Counted from the stretch's first letter, positions 1 to 7,191 are shown. The stretch is DNA of 13,522 nucleotides from Acetobacteraceae bacterium (GCA_027306955.1 DAHUXX010000011.1:1-13522), one strand, 5' to 3'. The notes: a model not told the origin generated them from the sequence alone. Numbers and translations are program-made.

Positions 1-129
1 GCCGGCGTCGGCCACAACCTCCGCCTCCTCCGCAGATGGCTCCTCGCCCTTCTTTGCGCCTTGTTGGCCCGGCTCACAGCCGCCGCAAACTCACCGAGCT
101 CGGGCCCCGGGGCTCATCAGATCGCGTAA
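1..129 (+). CDS. Transposase C-terminal end, IS5-like (partial)
   Basis: Frame 1 is open from the first base of the window to a TAA at 127-129, giving 42 residues. It begins with AGVGHNLRLLRRWL, followed by a Leu/Ala-rich helix. This GHNLRLL..WL ending resembles the C-terminal tail of IS5-family DDE transposases, where it follows the last catalytic region; the catalytic part lies outside the window. If correct, an insertion sequence ends just upstream of the sugar transferase gene, on the opposite strand to it. No terminal inverted repeat or target duplication could be confirmed in 130-196. The assignment rests on recognising a short tail, so it could also be the end of another helical protein. 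Confidence 0.6.
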   Translation, partial: AGVGHNLRLLRRWLLALLCALLARLTAAANSPSSGPGAHQIA

Positions 130-196
130 TTCACGGACGACGAGTTACCCGAGCCTAACCGCCCGGTCGGACGATCCGATCCCGCCGGGCCGCGGC
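130..196. other. Short spacer between transposase tail and sugar transferase gene
   Basis: Sixty-seven bases separate two convergent reading frames. The spacer contains a perfect 5-bp inverted repeat, TCGGA-CGA-TCCGA (167-179), and a GC-rich CCCGCCGGG run just after it. Neither is followed by a T-run on either strand, so I do not call a Rho-independent terminator. The right end of the insertion sequence is expected here but I could not define it. Confidence 0.4.
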
Positions 197-1555
197 CTAA
201 CGCGAACCTTCGCGGAACAGGACCACGCGGACGGTCGATGCGAGGATCAGAAAATCGAGCAGAAGACTACGATTTTTGATGTAGTAAAGATCGTAGGAAA
301 GCTTCACGCGCGCATCGTCGATCGAGGCGGCGTAGGGCGCGCTTACCTGCGCCCAGCCGGTGATGCCGGGCTTCACCGAGAGACGATCTGCGTAGCCCGG
401 TATCCGGTCCGCGAGTTCGCTGGTGAACTCCGGCCGTTCCGGGCGCGGGCCGACGAGCGCCATGTCGCCCGCGATCACGTTCAGCAGCTGGGGCAGCTCG
501 TCGATCCGCAGGCGGCGGATAACGGCGCCGACGCGCGTGACCCGCGGGTCGTGCTCCGTTGCCCAAACCGCGCCACGCGCCTCCGCGTCCACTCCCATGC
601 TGCGGAACTTGTAGACGGTGAAGGTGCGACCGTCGCGGCCCACGCGGACCTGGCGATACAGGATCGGTTTGCCGTCCTCGAGACGGATCGCGGCCGCGGT
701 CAGCAGCATCACCGGCAGCGACACCACGAGGAGGAGGACGGCGCCGACCAAATCGACCGCGCGGTGCACGAACTGGCCTACCCGCGAGCGGCCGATCCGA
801 TCGGCGTAGAGCAGCCAGTCGGCATCCAGGTTGTCGACGTCGAGGCGGCGCAGCCGGCTCTCGCGGAATTCGGCCTCGCCGAAGAGCAGCGGGCTTTCGT
901 GCCGGCGGGCCATCAGCGCGCCGACCGGGATCTCGGCGCGCGCGGCGCGGGTGACCACGACGCCCCAGAGCCGGCCGCGTCCGAAGCGTCCGCGGCTGCG
1001 TGTGGCCAGCAGGTCCGGCAGCGCCGAGGGAGGAACGACCCCGCCGATACGGATGAAGCCTGGCCGATGCCCCTGGATCGCGGCCGCCAGACTGGCGGCG
1101 TCGTTGGGGGAGCCGACGATCAGCACGGTGCGCAGGAACCAGCCTCGCGCCAGCGCGTATTTCAACGCGAGCCGGGTCGCCAGCAGCATCGCGAGCCAGG
1201 CACCGAGCACTTTGGCCACGGCAACGGAATCGCCCTGCACCAGCCCGCGGAAACTTCCGTCCAGCGCGTAGACGCCGAGGAACACCAGCGGGAAGGCTAT
1301 GAGACCGCCGATGAGCGTGCTGCCGACCAGGCGCCGCGCCTCAACCACGATCTCCGGCCGGTACAACCCCGCGAGCGCGGCGCCGACGCCGAGCGTGAGC
1401 GCCAGAAGCGCCGCCCGGTTCACCACCCCCATGTCCAACCCCGCCGCGGCGCCGGCCGGCACCAGCAGCAGGTAGAACATAGCCATGCCAAGAACGAATT
1501 CGACCAGCCAGAAGGCCAGCATCTCGGCCGGGAAATGGGCGCGCATCACACGCAT
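197..1555 (-). CDS. Exopolysaccharide sugar-phosphate transferase (polyprenyl glycosylphosphotransferase, XrtA system type)
   Basis: This enzyme should move a sugar phosphate from a nucleotide sugar to undecaprenyl phosphate at the inner membrane, the first step of repeat-unit assembly. With the start at 1555 it has 452 residues. Four hydrophobic segments (about 12-34, 47-64, 79-98, 114-134) precede a soluble nucleotide-binding-like part (LIVGSP near 145). A reentrant/membrane helix (about 268-291) then leads into the catalytic domain: VYKFRSM (314-320), RIDELPQLLN with the Asp352-Glu353 pair, GPRPERPEF (369-377), KPGITGWAQV (395-404) and YDLYYIKNRS (421-430). Length and order fit the TIGR03013-type transferases of exosortase loci. 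ATG 1555 is preferred because GGAGG lies 5 bases upstream; an in-frame TTG at 1597 would add 14 residues without a visible ribosome site. It is transcribed away from the main export operon. Confidence 0.95.
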   Translation of the reverse strand: MRVMRAHFPAEMLAFWLVEFVLGMAMFYLLLVPAGAAAGLDMGVVNRAALLALTLGVGAALAGLYRPEIVVEARRLVGSTLIGGLIAFPLVFLGVYALDGSFRGLVQGDSVAVAKVLGAWLAMLLATRLALKYALARGWFLRTVLIVGSPNDAASLAAAIQGHRPGFIRIGGVVPPSALPDLLATRSRGRFGRGRLWGVVVTRAARAEIPVGALMARRHESPLLFGEAEFRESRLRRLDVDNLDADWLLYADRIGRSRVGQFVHRAVDLVGAVLLLVVSLPVMLLTAAAIRLEDGKPILYRQVRVGRDGRTFTVYKFRSMGVDAEARGAVWATEHDPRVTRVGAVIRRLRIDELPQLLNVIAGDMALVGPRPERPEFTSELADRIPGYADRLSVKPGITGWAQVSAPYAASIDDARVKLSYDLYYIKNRSLLLDFLILASTVRVVLFREGSR

Positions 1556-1560
1556 GGCGT

Positions 1561-1568
1561 CCTCCGCC
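1561..1568 (-). promoter_or_regulatory. Ribosome binding site deciding the sugar transferase start
   Basis: Read on the minus strand this is GGCGGAGG, ending 5 bases before ATG 1555. It lies inside the longer reading frame that would begin at TTG 1597 and argues for the shorter protein. Confidence 0.75.
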
Positions 1569-1664
1569 GATGCGTCCGGGCCGTCACGGTAACGCAACGG
1601 GGCGAGGCGGTTCGCGCCAGCTCTTTCCGCAGCGTCTGAGGTGATGAGTTATTTCGAAAAAGCG

Positions 1665-1674
1665 TCATTAATGA
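1665..1674. promoter_or_regulatory. Palindrome TCATTAATGA at the predicted start site
   Basis: A perfect 10-bp palindrome sits immediately downstream of the -10 element of the minus-strand promoter, where a bound repressor would block transcription. Its right arm is part of the word AATGAGA, repeated at 1793-1799. An operator role is inferred from position only. Confidence 0.35.
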
Positions 1675-1675
1675 G

Positions 1676-1703
1676 ATGATACCAAAGGACCGGTAAACGT
1701 CAA
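1676..1703 (-). promoter_or_regulatory. Sigma-70-like promoter for the sugar transferase gene
   Basis: On the minus strand, TTGACG (1703-1698) is followed after 16 bases by TATCAT (1681-1676), matching the -35 and -10 consensus at 5 and 4 of 6 positions in otherwise GC-rich DNA. Transcription would begin near 1669, leaving a leader of about 114 bases before ATG 1555. The palindrome at 1665-1674 would cover the start site. Confidence 0.6.
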
Positions 1704-1793
1704 GCATTTCTTGGCGGGGTGGTAACCCGGTAGGTCTAACAAATCTGTGTCTTATTCACATTGCCTACAAAACTTCGAAATTGGCCGCCATAA

Positions 1794-1809
1794 ATGAGAC
1801 TCGTCTCAT
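1794..1809. promoter_or_regulatory. 16-bp inverted repeat, candidate operator
   Basis: ATGAGAC-TC-GTCTCAT is a perfect 7-bp inverted repeat with a 2-base spacer, of the size typical for dimeric regulator sites. It lies in the AT-richer part of the intergenic region, about 90 bases upstream of the -35 element of the minus-strand promoter and 134 bases before the tRNA-like gene. No T-run follows, so it is not a terminator. Confidence 0.4.
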
Positions 1810-1943
1810 CGCTGCCGCCTTTTCTCGGAAGCGACAAAAAATAGCGCCCCTCAGCACAGCATCCGTTTGCAGGCGGGGACTGATTGCACCACAGTCGGCC
1901 CCGTCCGCGGTCAGGAGGCCGCCGGACTGCTGCCATTCTCGGC

Positions 1944-2016
1944 AGGCGCGTAGCTCAACGGCAGAGCACTGCCTTTACCCGGCAGAGGTCGGGGGTTCGA
2001 CTCCCCACCGCGCCTA
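1944..2016 (+). tRNA. tRNA-Val(UAC)-like gene with irregular T arm
   Basis: A cloverleaf can be drawn. The acceptor strands AGGCGCG (1944-1950) and CGCGCCT (2009-2015) pair over 7 bp. The D arm is GCTC/GAGC around AACGGCA, and the anticodon arm CTGCC/GGCAG encloses the 7-base loop TTTACCC. The variable loop is AGGTC, the T loop TTCGACT, and the discriminator base A2016; no CCA is encoded. The loop gives anticodon UAC (1976-1978), hence valine. Two things are odd: base 37 is C where a purine is normal, and the T arm has 18 rather than 17 bases, with only four clean G-C pairs and an unpaired AC (2007-2008). Starting at G1945 instead leaves a 6-bp acceptor stem. It may be a functional divergent tRNA or a decayed copy. 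Confidence 0.7.
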
Positions 2017-2195
2017 GAGGAAGCAGCCGAGTTGCCTATGCCTAGACGTATTGCGACCGCGCTCTGAACGCACCACGTGCGCGGAGCCCGCGCCCAACGC
2101 ACTGGCTGCCAGACGACCCGCCTGCCCGACCATCCACCCGCCTCTACGAGCTGCTCCCTGGAACCCGTTCGCGTACGACCCGCAAGGAACCGCCG
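2017..2195 (+). other. Leader region between tRNA and export operon
   Basis: These 179 bases hold no gene I can support. A small inverted repeat, CGCAC-CAC-GTGCG, lies at 2069-2081. No convincing -35/-10 pair is visible, so the operon promoter is either of a type I cannot recognise or lies upstream, possibly shared with the tRNA. Confidence 0.4.
2184..2189 (+). promoter_or_regulatory. Ribosome binding site of the export lipoprotein
   Basis: AAGGAA ends 6 bases before ATG 2196 and supports that start, which also places a complete lipoprotein signal at the N terminus. Confidence 0.7.
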
Positions 2196-2849
2196 ATGCC
2201 CTCTTTCCCGCGCGCTGCACGAATCAGCCGCCCGCACGTCGCCGCCATCGCCTCGCTGGCGCTGGCGACGTTGCTCGCCGCCTGCGCGCCACCGGCGACG
2301 CCCTTGGCGGACATTCCGGTACCCAAGACCGGTAACACGCCGTCCGAATACGTTATCGGGGCCGGCGACACACTCGGCATCTCCGTCTATCAGGCGCCCG
2401 AGCTTTCGGTGCCGAGCGTGCCGGTGCGCCCGGACGGGCGGATCTCGATGCCGCTGATCCCCCAGATCATGGCGGCCGGTAAGACGCCGACCCAGCTCGC
2501 CCAGGAAATCACCGACCGGCTCAAGGAATACGTGAAGGATCCGATCGTGACCGTGATGGTCTCGAATTTCGTGGGTCCCCTGAGCCGGCAGATCAAGGTG
2601 ATCGGCGCGGCGACGCATCCCGAGGCGATCCCGTACCGCGCCCACATGACCCTGCTCGACGTGATGATCGCGGTGAAAGGCCTGACCCGTTTCGCCGCCG
2701 GCAACCGGGCGGAGATCATCCGCACCGTCAACGGCAAGCGTTACGTCATCTACGTCCATCTCGCGGACCTTCTGGATGGCACCGACATCAAGCAGAACAT
2801 CGAGATGCAGCCAGGTGATACGCTGATCATCCCGCAGAGCTATTTCTGA
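2196..2849 (+). CDS. Polysaccharide export lipoprotein (Wza/OPX family, XrtA system type)
   Basis: The product should help carry exopolysaccharide through the periplasm and outer membrane. The 217 residues start with a basic segment and a hydrophobic stretch ending in a lipobox, LLAAC, with Cys30 as the lipidation site. The polysaccharide export domain follows: EYVIGAGDTLGISVYQ (51-66), VRPDGRISMPLI (77-88) and a helix with TPTQLAQEITDRL. A SLBB-like part runs from about 132 (IKVIGAATHPEAIPYR) to QPGDTLIIPQSYF at the end. It lacks the extra domains and C-terminal helix of E. coli Wza and has the short length of TIGR03027-type proteins. It is the first gene of the seven-gene plus-strand run and is followed after 10 bases by the chain-length gene, its usual functional partner. 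Confidence 0.95.
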   Translation: MPSFPRAARISRPHVAAIASLALATLLAACAPPATPLADIPVPKTGNTPSEYVIGAGDTLGISVYQAPELSVPSVPVRPDGRISMPLIPQIMAAGKTPTQLAQEITDRLKEYVKDPIVTVMVSNFVGPLSRQIKVIGAATHPEAIPYRAHMTLLDVMIAVKGLTRFAAGNRAEIIRTVNGKRYVIYVHLADLLDGTDIKQNIEMQPGDTLIIPQSYF

Positions 2850-2853
2850 GGAG
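2848..2853 (+). promoter_or_regulatory. Ribosome binding site of the chain-length gene, overlapping the upstream stop
   Basis: GAGGAG begins within the TGA stop codon (2847-2849) of the export gene and ends 6 bases before GTG 2860. It fixes the GTG start and suggests coupled translation. Confidence 0.75.
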
Positions 2854-2859
2854 CACGCC

Positions 2860-4395
2860 GTGGGCGAGCTGCACCTCCTCATCCGCCGCTACGCGACGGC
2901 GGCTTGGCGCTACCGCTGGGCCACGATCGCTTTTGCCTGGGCCGTCGCCCTGCTCGGCTGGTTCGGCGTGATGCGGATCCCCAACCAATACGAAGCCAGC
3001 GCGCGGGTCTACGTCAACGCCGACGCGGTGCTGACGCCGCTGCTGCAGGGCATCGCCGCCAATGCCGGGGTCACCAACCAGCTCGACCTGCTGCAGCGCA
3101 CCCTGCTGAGCCGCCCCAATCTGCAGAAGGTGATCGCGCAGACCAACCTCGACCTGCAGATCACCGGCCCGGCGGACATGGAGGCGATGCAGGCCGCCCT
3201 CGCGAAGCAGATCCACCTGGTCCACGCGACCCAGCATCTGTTCACGATCTCCTACGACAACACCAACCCGCGGCTGGCCTACGACGTCGTCAACGCGATC
3301 CTCAACATCTTCATCGAGAACAAGACCGGAACCAACCGCTCCGAGATGGCCAACGCCCAGGCCTTCATCGATCACCAGCTCGCCGATTACGAGAAGCAGC
3401 TCCGCGCCGCGGAGCAGCGCCGTGCCGCCTTCATGGCCAAATACATCGACCTTCTGCCGGGCGATAACGGCATCTCCCGCCTCGATGCCCAGCGTACCGC
3501 GCTGCGCCAGCTCCAGGGCGAACTCGCCGATGCGGCCGCGAAGCGCAACCTGATCCAGCAGCAACTCGCCAAGACGCCGGCCACCGTACCGATCGGCAGC
3601 GTCGCCGCAGCTTCGGGCGCACCGCCGATTGATCCCGCTGTGCAGGCGGCCAAGCAGAGGCTGGCCGAGCTCAGGATGCGGTTCACCGACAAGGCGCCGG
3701 AGGTGATCGCCGCGAAACAGCAACTCGAGGCGCTGCAGGCGACGTCGCCGACACGGATGTCGGCAACCGCGGCGGGCAAGGGTGCGGCCGGCAAGAACGC
3801 GGTGCCGAATCCGATGTACGAGCCGCTGAAGCTCAGCCTGCTGCAGACGGACATGCAGGTCGCGGCGCTGCAGCGCCAGGTCGCCACGGCGCAGCAAGAG
3901 ACCGCACGGCTGACGGCCGAGGCCCGCAACGTGCCGGAACTGCAGGCGCAGTTCACCAACATGAACCGCGACTATGCGGTGCTGCGCAAGAACTACGAGG
4001 AGTTGCTCTCCCGGCGCGAGGCGATGCGCATCGGCAAGGCGGCGGACACCAAGGCCAACAAGATCCAGCTGCAAATCATCGACCCGCCGCAGGTGCCGCA
4101 GGTGCCGGTGGCGCCGAACCGGCCCTTGCTGGTAACCGGCGTGTTCCTGCTGGCTATCGGCGGCGGTGTGGGCATTGCCGTGCTGTTGTCGCAGTTCGAC
4201 CAGTCATTTCACACCGTCGACGATCTGCGCTCCCTGGGGCTGCCCGTCGGCGGCTCGATCTCGCTGCTAGGTGGCGTGTCGCGCTGGCGCCAGGCCAGCG
4301 CCCTGGCGTTGTTCTCAGCCGGGCTCGTGGCGCTCGGTCTGGTCTATGGCGGTCTTCTCTACCACATCGTCTCCGTTGGGCCGGGGAGCGCGTGA
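2860..4395 (+). CDS. Wzz-type chain length determinant protein (XrtA system type)
   Basis: This is an inner-membrane polysaccharide co-polymerase expected to set chain length and link the synthesis machinery to the export lipoprotein. It has 511 residues and starts at GTG with a good ribosome site. A first membrane helix lies at about 21-38. A Wzz region follows (NQYEASARVYVNAD at 42-55, then QLDLLQRTLLSRPNL), then a long helical, coiled-coil-prone periplasmic part rich in Gln, Ala and Glu (about 150-400). The proline motif PPQVPQVPVAPNR (409-421) precedes the second membrane helix (422-444). A third hydrophobic segment (about 480-502) closes the protein, as in TIGR03007-type members. There is no Walker motif, so the kinase is a separate protein, encoded directly downstream with a 4-base overlap. 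Confidence 0.95.
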   Translation: MGELHLLIRRYATAAWRYRWATIAFAWAVALLGWFGVMRIPNQYEASARVYVNADAVLTPLLQGIAANAGVTNQLDLLQRTLLSRPNLQKVIAQTNLDLQITGPADMEAMQAALAKQIHLVHATQHLFTISYDNTNPRLAYDVVNAILNIFIENKTGTNRSEMANAQAFIDHQLADYEKQLRAAEQRRAAFMAKYIDLLPGDNGISRLDAQRTALRQLQGELADAAAKRNLIQQQLAKTPATVPIGSVAAASGAPPIDPAVQAAKQRLAELRMRFTDKAPEVIAAKQQLEALQATSPTRMSATAAGKGAAGKNAVPNPMYEPLKLSLLQTDMQVAALQRQVATAQQETARLTAEARNVPELQAQFTNMNRDYAVLRKNYEELLSRREAMRIGKAADTKANKIQLQIIDPPQVPQVPVAPNRPLLVTGVFLLAIGGGVGIAVLLSQFDQSFHTVDDLRSLGLPVGGSISLLGGVSRWRQASALALFSAGLVALGLVYGGLLYHIVSVGPGSA

Positions 4396-5504
4396 CGATG
4401 ACGCCCGCCGAAGAGCCGGGTTCCGGCCACCTGATCGAGCGTTTCGCCTCGCGCCTGCGCGGCGTCGGCGGCCTGACCGCGGCACCGGAGGGAACCGGCC
4501 AGGAGACCGGGGCCACAGGTCTGGGGAATGCGGCCGCGGGCGTGTCGTCCGTCGCGCAACAGCGTGAGGCGGCGATGCCGCTTGCGGCGCGGTTCGAGGA
4601 GCTGACGGCCGCCGTCGCTGGCCAGGCCGACGCGCAGCCTGCCACCGAGCCGGGCGACGCCGCGCTGGTTGACCGCTCCGAGGGGGACGAGCGCCCTGCC
4701 CGCCGCCCGCCGCCCGAGCCGATCCGCCCCTGGACCGGCACGTCCGCGGGGACGGGACCGACGATTCCCACGAAGCCCGTCAGCATCGACTGGGACGTGC
4801 TCACCGCCGCCGGACTCGCGGTGGGCCAGACGACGCGAACGCGCATCGCCGAGGAGTTCCGCATCGCGGCCGGGCGCGTCCTGCGTGCCGTGCGCGCCTC
4901 ATACGCACCCGGGCGCGGCGCCGGCAACGTGGTGATGATCACCTCGGCGCGGCCCGGTGAGGGCAAGAGCTTCAACGCGCTCAACCTCGCGGGCTCGCTG
5001 GCGCAGCATACGCCGCGCAACATTCTTCTCGTCGATGTCGACGCCAAGGAACGGCCGATTTCCGCCGATCTCGGCATCGACGAGCGGCTTGGTCTGCTCG
5101 ATCTCGCAGCCGATCCCTCGCTGCGTCCCGAGGATCTGGTGCTGCAGACCGCGATTCCGCGCCTTTCCGTGCTGCCGATCGGCTCGCGCCAGGCGCACAC
5201 GCCCGACTTGGCCGCGGCAAGCCCGGTGACCGCCATGATCGAGCGTCTGGCGCGGCGTTTCCCCAACCATCTGCTGTTGCTTGACGCGCCGCCCTGCCTG
5301 TCCACGAGCGATCCCAGCACCTTCGCGCCGGTCGTCGGCCTGATCGTGATGATCGTGGAGGCGGAAAAAACGCAAAAAAGCGAGTTGATCGCCGCGCTCG
5401 ACCTCGTTCGGGCTTGCGAAAACGTCATGCTGATGCTGAACAAGATCAAGCTCACCACCAGCTACACGTTCGGAGCCTATCATTATTTCGGCACCTACAC
5501 GTAG
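4392..5504 (+). CDS. Tyrosine-protein-kinase-like ATPase (BY-kinase, CpsD/CapB type, XrtA system)
   Basis: This cytoplasmic ATPase is the expected partner of the Wzz-like protein and should regulate polymer synthesis through cycles of tyrosine phosphorylation. It has 370 residues. About 130 N-terminal residues are low in complexity and rich in Ala, Gly, Glu and Pro. A conserved EEFR segment (154-157) precedes the nucleotide-binding domain, which has Walker A SARPGEGKS (185-193, Lys192), Walker A' ILLVDVDAKERP (Asp215, Asp217) and Walker B LLLLDAPP (Asp298). The C-terminal tail has four tyrosines in its last 12 residues (SYTFGAYHYFGTYT), the likely phosphorylation cluster. GTG 4392 overlaps the upstream stop as GTGA. 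ATG 4398, two codons later, sits 9 bases after GGGGAG and may be the true start. The length and order fit TIGR03018-type proteins. Confidence 0.93.
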   Translation: MTMTPAEEPGSGHLIERFASRLRGVGGLTAAPEGTGQETGATGLGNAAAGVSSVAQQREAAMPLAARFEELTAAVAGQADAQPATEPGDAALVDRSEGDERPARRPPPEPIRPWTGTSAGTGPTIPTKPVSIDWDVLTAAGLAVGQTTRTRIAEEFRIAAGRVLRAVRASYAPGRGAGNVVMITSARPGEGKSFNALNLAGSLAQHTPRNILLVDVDAKERPISADLGIDERLGLLDLAADPSLRPEDLVLQTAIPRLSVLPIGSRQAHTPDLAAASPVTAMIERLARRFPNHLLLLDAPPCLSTSDPSTFAPVVGLIVMIVEAEKTQKSELIAALDLVRACENVMLMLNKIKLTTSYTFGAYHYFGTYT

Positions 5505-5553
5505 TTCCCGTCGGCGCCCGGCCTCGCGGCGAGCCTCCCCGCGGCCTGGGCAG

Positions 5554-7191
5554 TTGTGTCGGAAAGCCGCCTATATCCTGGGTTTGACGGCGTTCGGGGC
5601 GGGCCTCGCCACCCTCGCCGCGCCGCCTCGCGCCCGTGCCCAGGCCACCGGCCTGCTTCCCTCCAACGCCGCAGACGTCAACCTCGGCAACCTGCGCCAG
5701 ATCTTCGACTCGGCAATGTCGACGGCGGCGCCGGCGGGCCAGCCCGGCTTCACGGTAACGCCGGCCATCTCGATCAGCGGTTTCTTCGCCGATCCGGTGG
5801 CGGCCGGGACCGGCACCACCGCGGCTAGCCGCGCGGATGTCGGGACCATCATCAGCCCCTCGGTGCTCATCAACGGGCGGAGCGCGCGGCTGCAGGGCAC
5901 GCTCGCCTACAACCCCCAGGCGACGTTCTACGCCCAGGAGGGCAGCGCCAACAGCGTCGGCCAGAATTTCGACGGCAACCTGCACGCGATCCTGGTGCCG
6001 GGCGCGCTGTTCCTTGACATGCGGGGCACCGGTTCACAGGTCCTTGGACAGGGCGGATTCGGTGGTGTCGGGGCCACCGGCCTCTCGCCGCAACAGCTGA
6101 CGCAGACCTATGCGTTCCAGATCTCGCCCCTGCTGCAGCACAGCTTCGACGGCACCGGCGTCGCGGAACTGGGCTACACCTTCGGCGAGACGGTGTTTGA
6201 CAACGGCAACAACGTCCCCACGACCACCCCGTTCGGTACCATCGCGCCGAACCAGAACGAGATCACCAACTCGGCGCATGTCGGCTTCATCTCGGGCGAG
6301 AATTTCGGCCGCGTGCGCTTCAGCGGCCAGCTTTCCGGTACGCAGAGCACCGGCGGAAGCCTCGGCGTTTCGCATCAGAACCTCGCATCCACCGAGCTCG
6401 CCTACGGGGTATCGCACGCGATCATTCTGCTGGGCAGCGTCGGCTACGAGGATCTGCACTACGGCGGGACGACACCGCTGAACATCCGCGACATGACCTG
6501 GAGCGTCGGCACGCGGCTGTTGCCCAATCCCAAGAGCACGCTCATGCTCACCTACGGCCACCACGACGGCAGCAACAGCTTCACCTTCGACGGCACCTAT
6601 CAACTCGGTGCGCGCCTGCTGCTGAGCGGGCGCTACTCGCAGGGGATCACCACCGCGGCGCAGGATCTGCAGAGCGCCCTGGCCTCGTCGAAGCTCGACC
6701 CGTTCGGCAACCCCATTGACGCGGTGACCGGCGTGCCGCTGATCCTTGAGGACAATTTCTTCGGCACCTCGGGAACCGTCAACCGCACGGAGCGCTACAG
6801 CGCCTCGGTCGCCTACCTGCTGCCGCGCGACGTCATCACCGTGGCGGCGCGCACCGACCACAGCAAGGTGCTCAGTTCATCGACCGAGACGGCAAGCGGG
6901 CCCAGCTCGACCTCCGGCAGCTATGTCTCGCTCGCCTGGCAGCACGACGTCTCGCCGCGGATCTCGACCAACGCCTCGTATCAGTACGGGATCCGCAGCG
7001 GGACGGGCAGCCTGGCTGTCCCGGGGACCGCCACCGAGTACCTCAACAGCATTGCGATCGGCGCCAACTGGCGGCTGTCGCGGACGTTGACGACCTCGGC
7101 GCAGTATGCGCTGGACATCACGTCCTCACGCACCGCTGGGTATTCGCAGACCACGCACTATCTGATCGTGACCCTGACCAAACAGTTCTGA
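5554..7191 (+). CDS. Outer-membrane beta-barrel protein of the exosortase exopolysaccharide system
   Basis: The 545-residue product begins with a Sec signal (MCRKAAYILG, then a hydrophobic core) with probable cleavage after ARA at residue 29. The rest is a series of alternating, Gly/Ser/Thr/Tyr-rich segments typical of beta strands, and it ends with HYLIVTLTKQF, a terminal Phe as in outer-membrane barrels. Length and position between the kinase and ATPase genes match the TIGR03016-type PEP-CTERM-associated proteins; the exact role is unknown, with polymer secretion across the outer membrane a reasonable guess. The start is uncertain. TTG 5554 is used because it directly precedes the signal, yet no clear ribosome site is seen, and no ATG, GTG or other TTG lies between it and the in-frame stops near 5431. 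A small hairpin (5520-5535) lies just before it. Confidence 0.85.
   Translation: MCRKAAYILGLTAFGAGLATLAAPPRARAQATGLLPSNAADVNLGNLRQIFDSAMSTAAPAGQPGFTVTPAISISGFFADPVAAGTGTTAASRADVGTIISPSVLINGRSARLQGTLAYNPQATFYAQEGSANSVGQNFDGNLHAILVPGALFLDMRGTGSQVLGQGGFGGVGATGLSPQQLTQTYAFQISPLLQHSFDGTGVAELGYTFGETVFDNGNNVPTTTPFGTIAPNQNEITNSAHVGFISGENFGRVRFSGQLSGTQSTGGSLGVSHQNLASTELAYGVSHAIILLGSVGYEDLHYGGTTPLNIRDMTWSVGTRLLPNPKSTLMLTYGHHDGSNSFTFDGTYQLGARLLLSGRYSQGITTAAQDLQSALASSKLDPFGNPIDAVTGVPLILEDNFFGTSGTVNRTERYSASVAYLLPRDVITVAARTDHSKVLSSSTETASGPSSTSGSYVSLAWQHDVSPRISTNASYQYGIRSGTGSLAVPGTATEYLNSIAIGANWRLSRTLTTSAQYALDITSSRTAGYSQTTHYLIVTLTKQF

Larger units (their letters stand above)
1598..1943. other. AT-richer divergent control region, no gene seen
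   Basis: This 346-base stretch separates the minus-strand sugar transferase from the tRNA-like gene. Between about 1640 and 1860 it is clearly richer in A and T than the rest of the window. It contains a minus-strand promoter candidate, two palindromes and a repeated AATGAGA word (1670-1676 and 1793-1799). The short reading frames that cross it (for example 1781-2017 plus, 1736-1936 minus) have no recognisable protein character. I found no convincing plus-strand promoter; weak pairs such as TTGGCG (1711) with TCTAAC (1735) are not worth calling. Confidence 0.6.

Noticed and set aside
167..179. TCGGA-CGA-TCCGA hairpin as terminator of the sugar transferase gene
   Set aside because: Stem of only 5 bp and no T-run on either strand.
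551..1639. Plus-strand 362-residue open frame
   Set aside because: Antisense to the sugar transferase, which has all its catalytic motifs; the frame's protein is Arg/Gln/Ala-rich with no family character, a GC-rich shadow.
1911..2882. Minus-strand 323-residue open frame
   Set aside because: Runs antisense over the tRNA-like gene and the export lipoprotein; its protein has no recognisable features.
2827..4074. Minus-strand 415-residue open frame
   Set aside because: Antisense to the Wzz-like gene; composition is that of a reverse-complement shadow.
5364..5382. Two runs of six A inside the kinase gene, possible frameshift site
   Set aside because: The runs are not in the phase needed for a slippery heptamer, no downstream structure or useful alternative frame is apparent, and they simply encode Glu-Lys and Gln-Lys codons.
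4154..5458. Minus-strand 434-residue open frame
   Set aside because: Antisense to the kinase gene with intact Walker motifs; Ser/Arg/Ala-rich low complexity.
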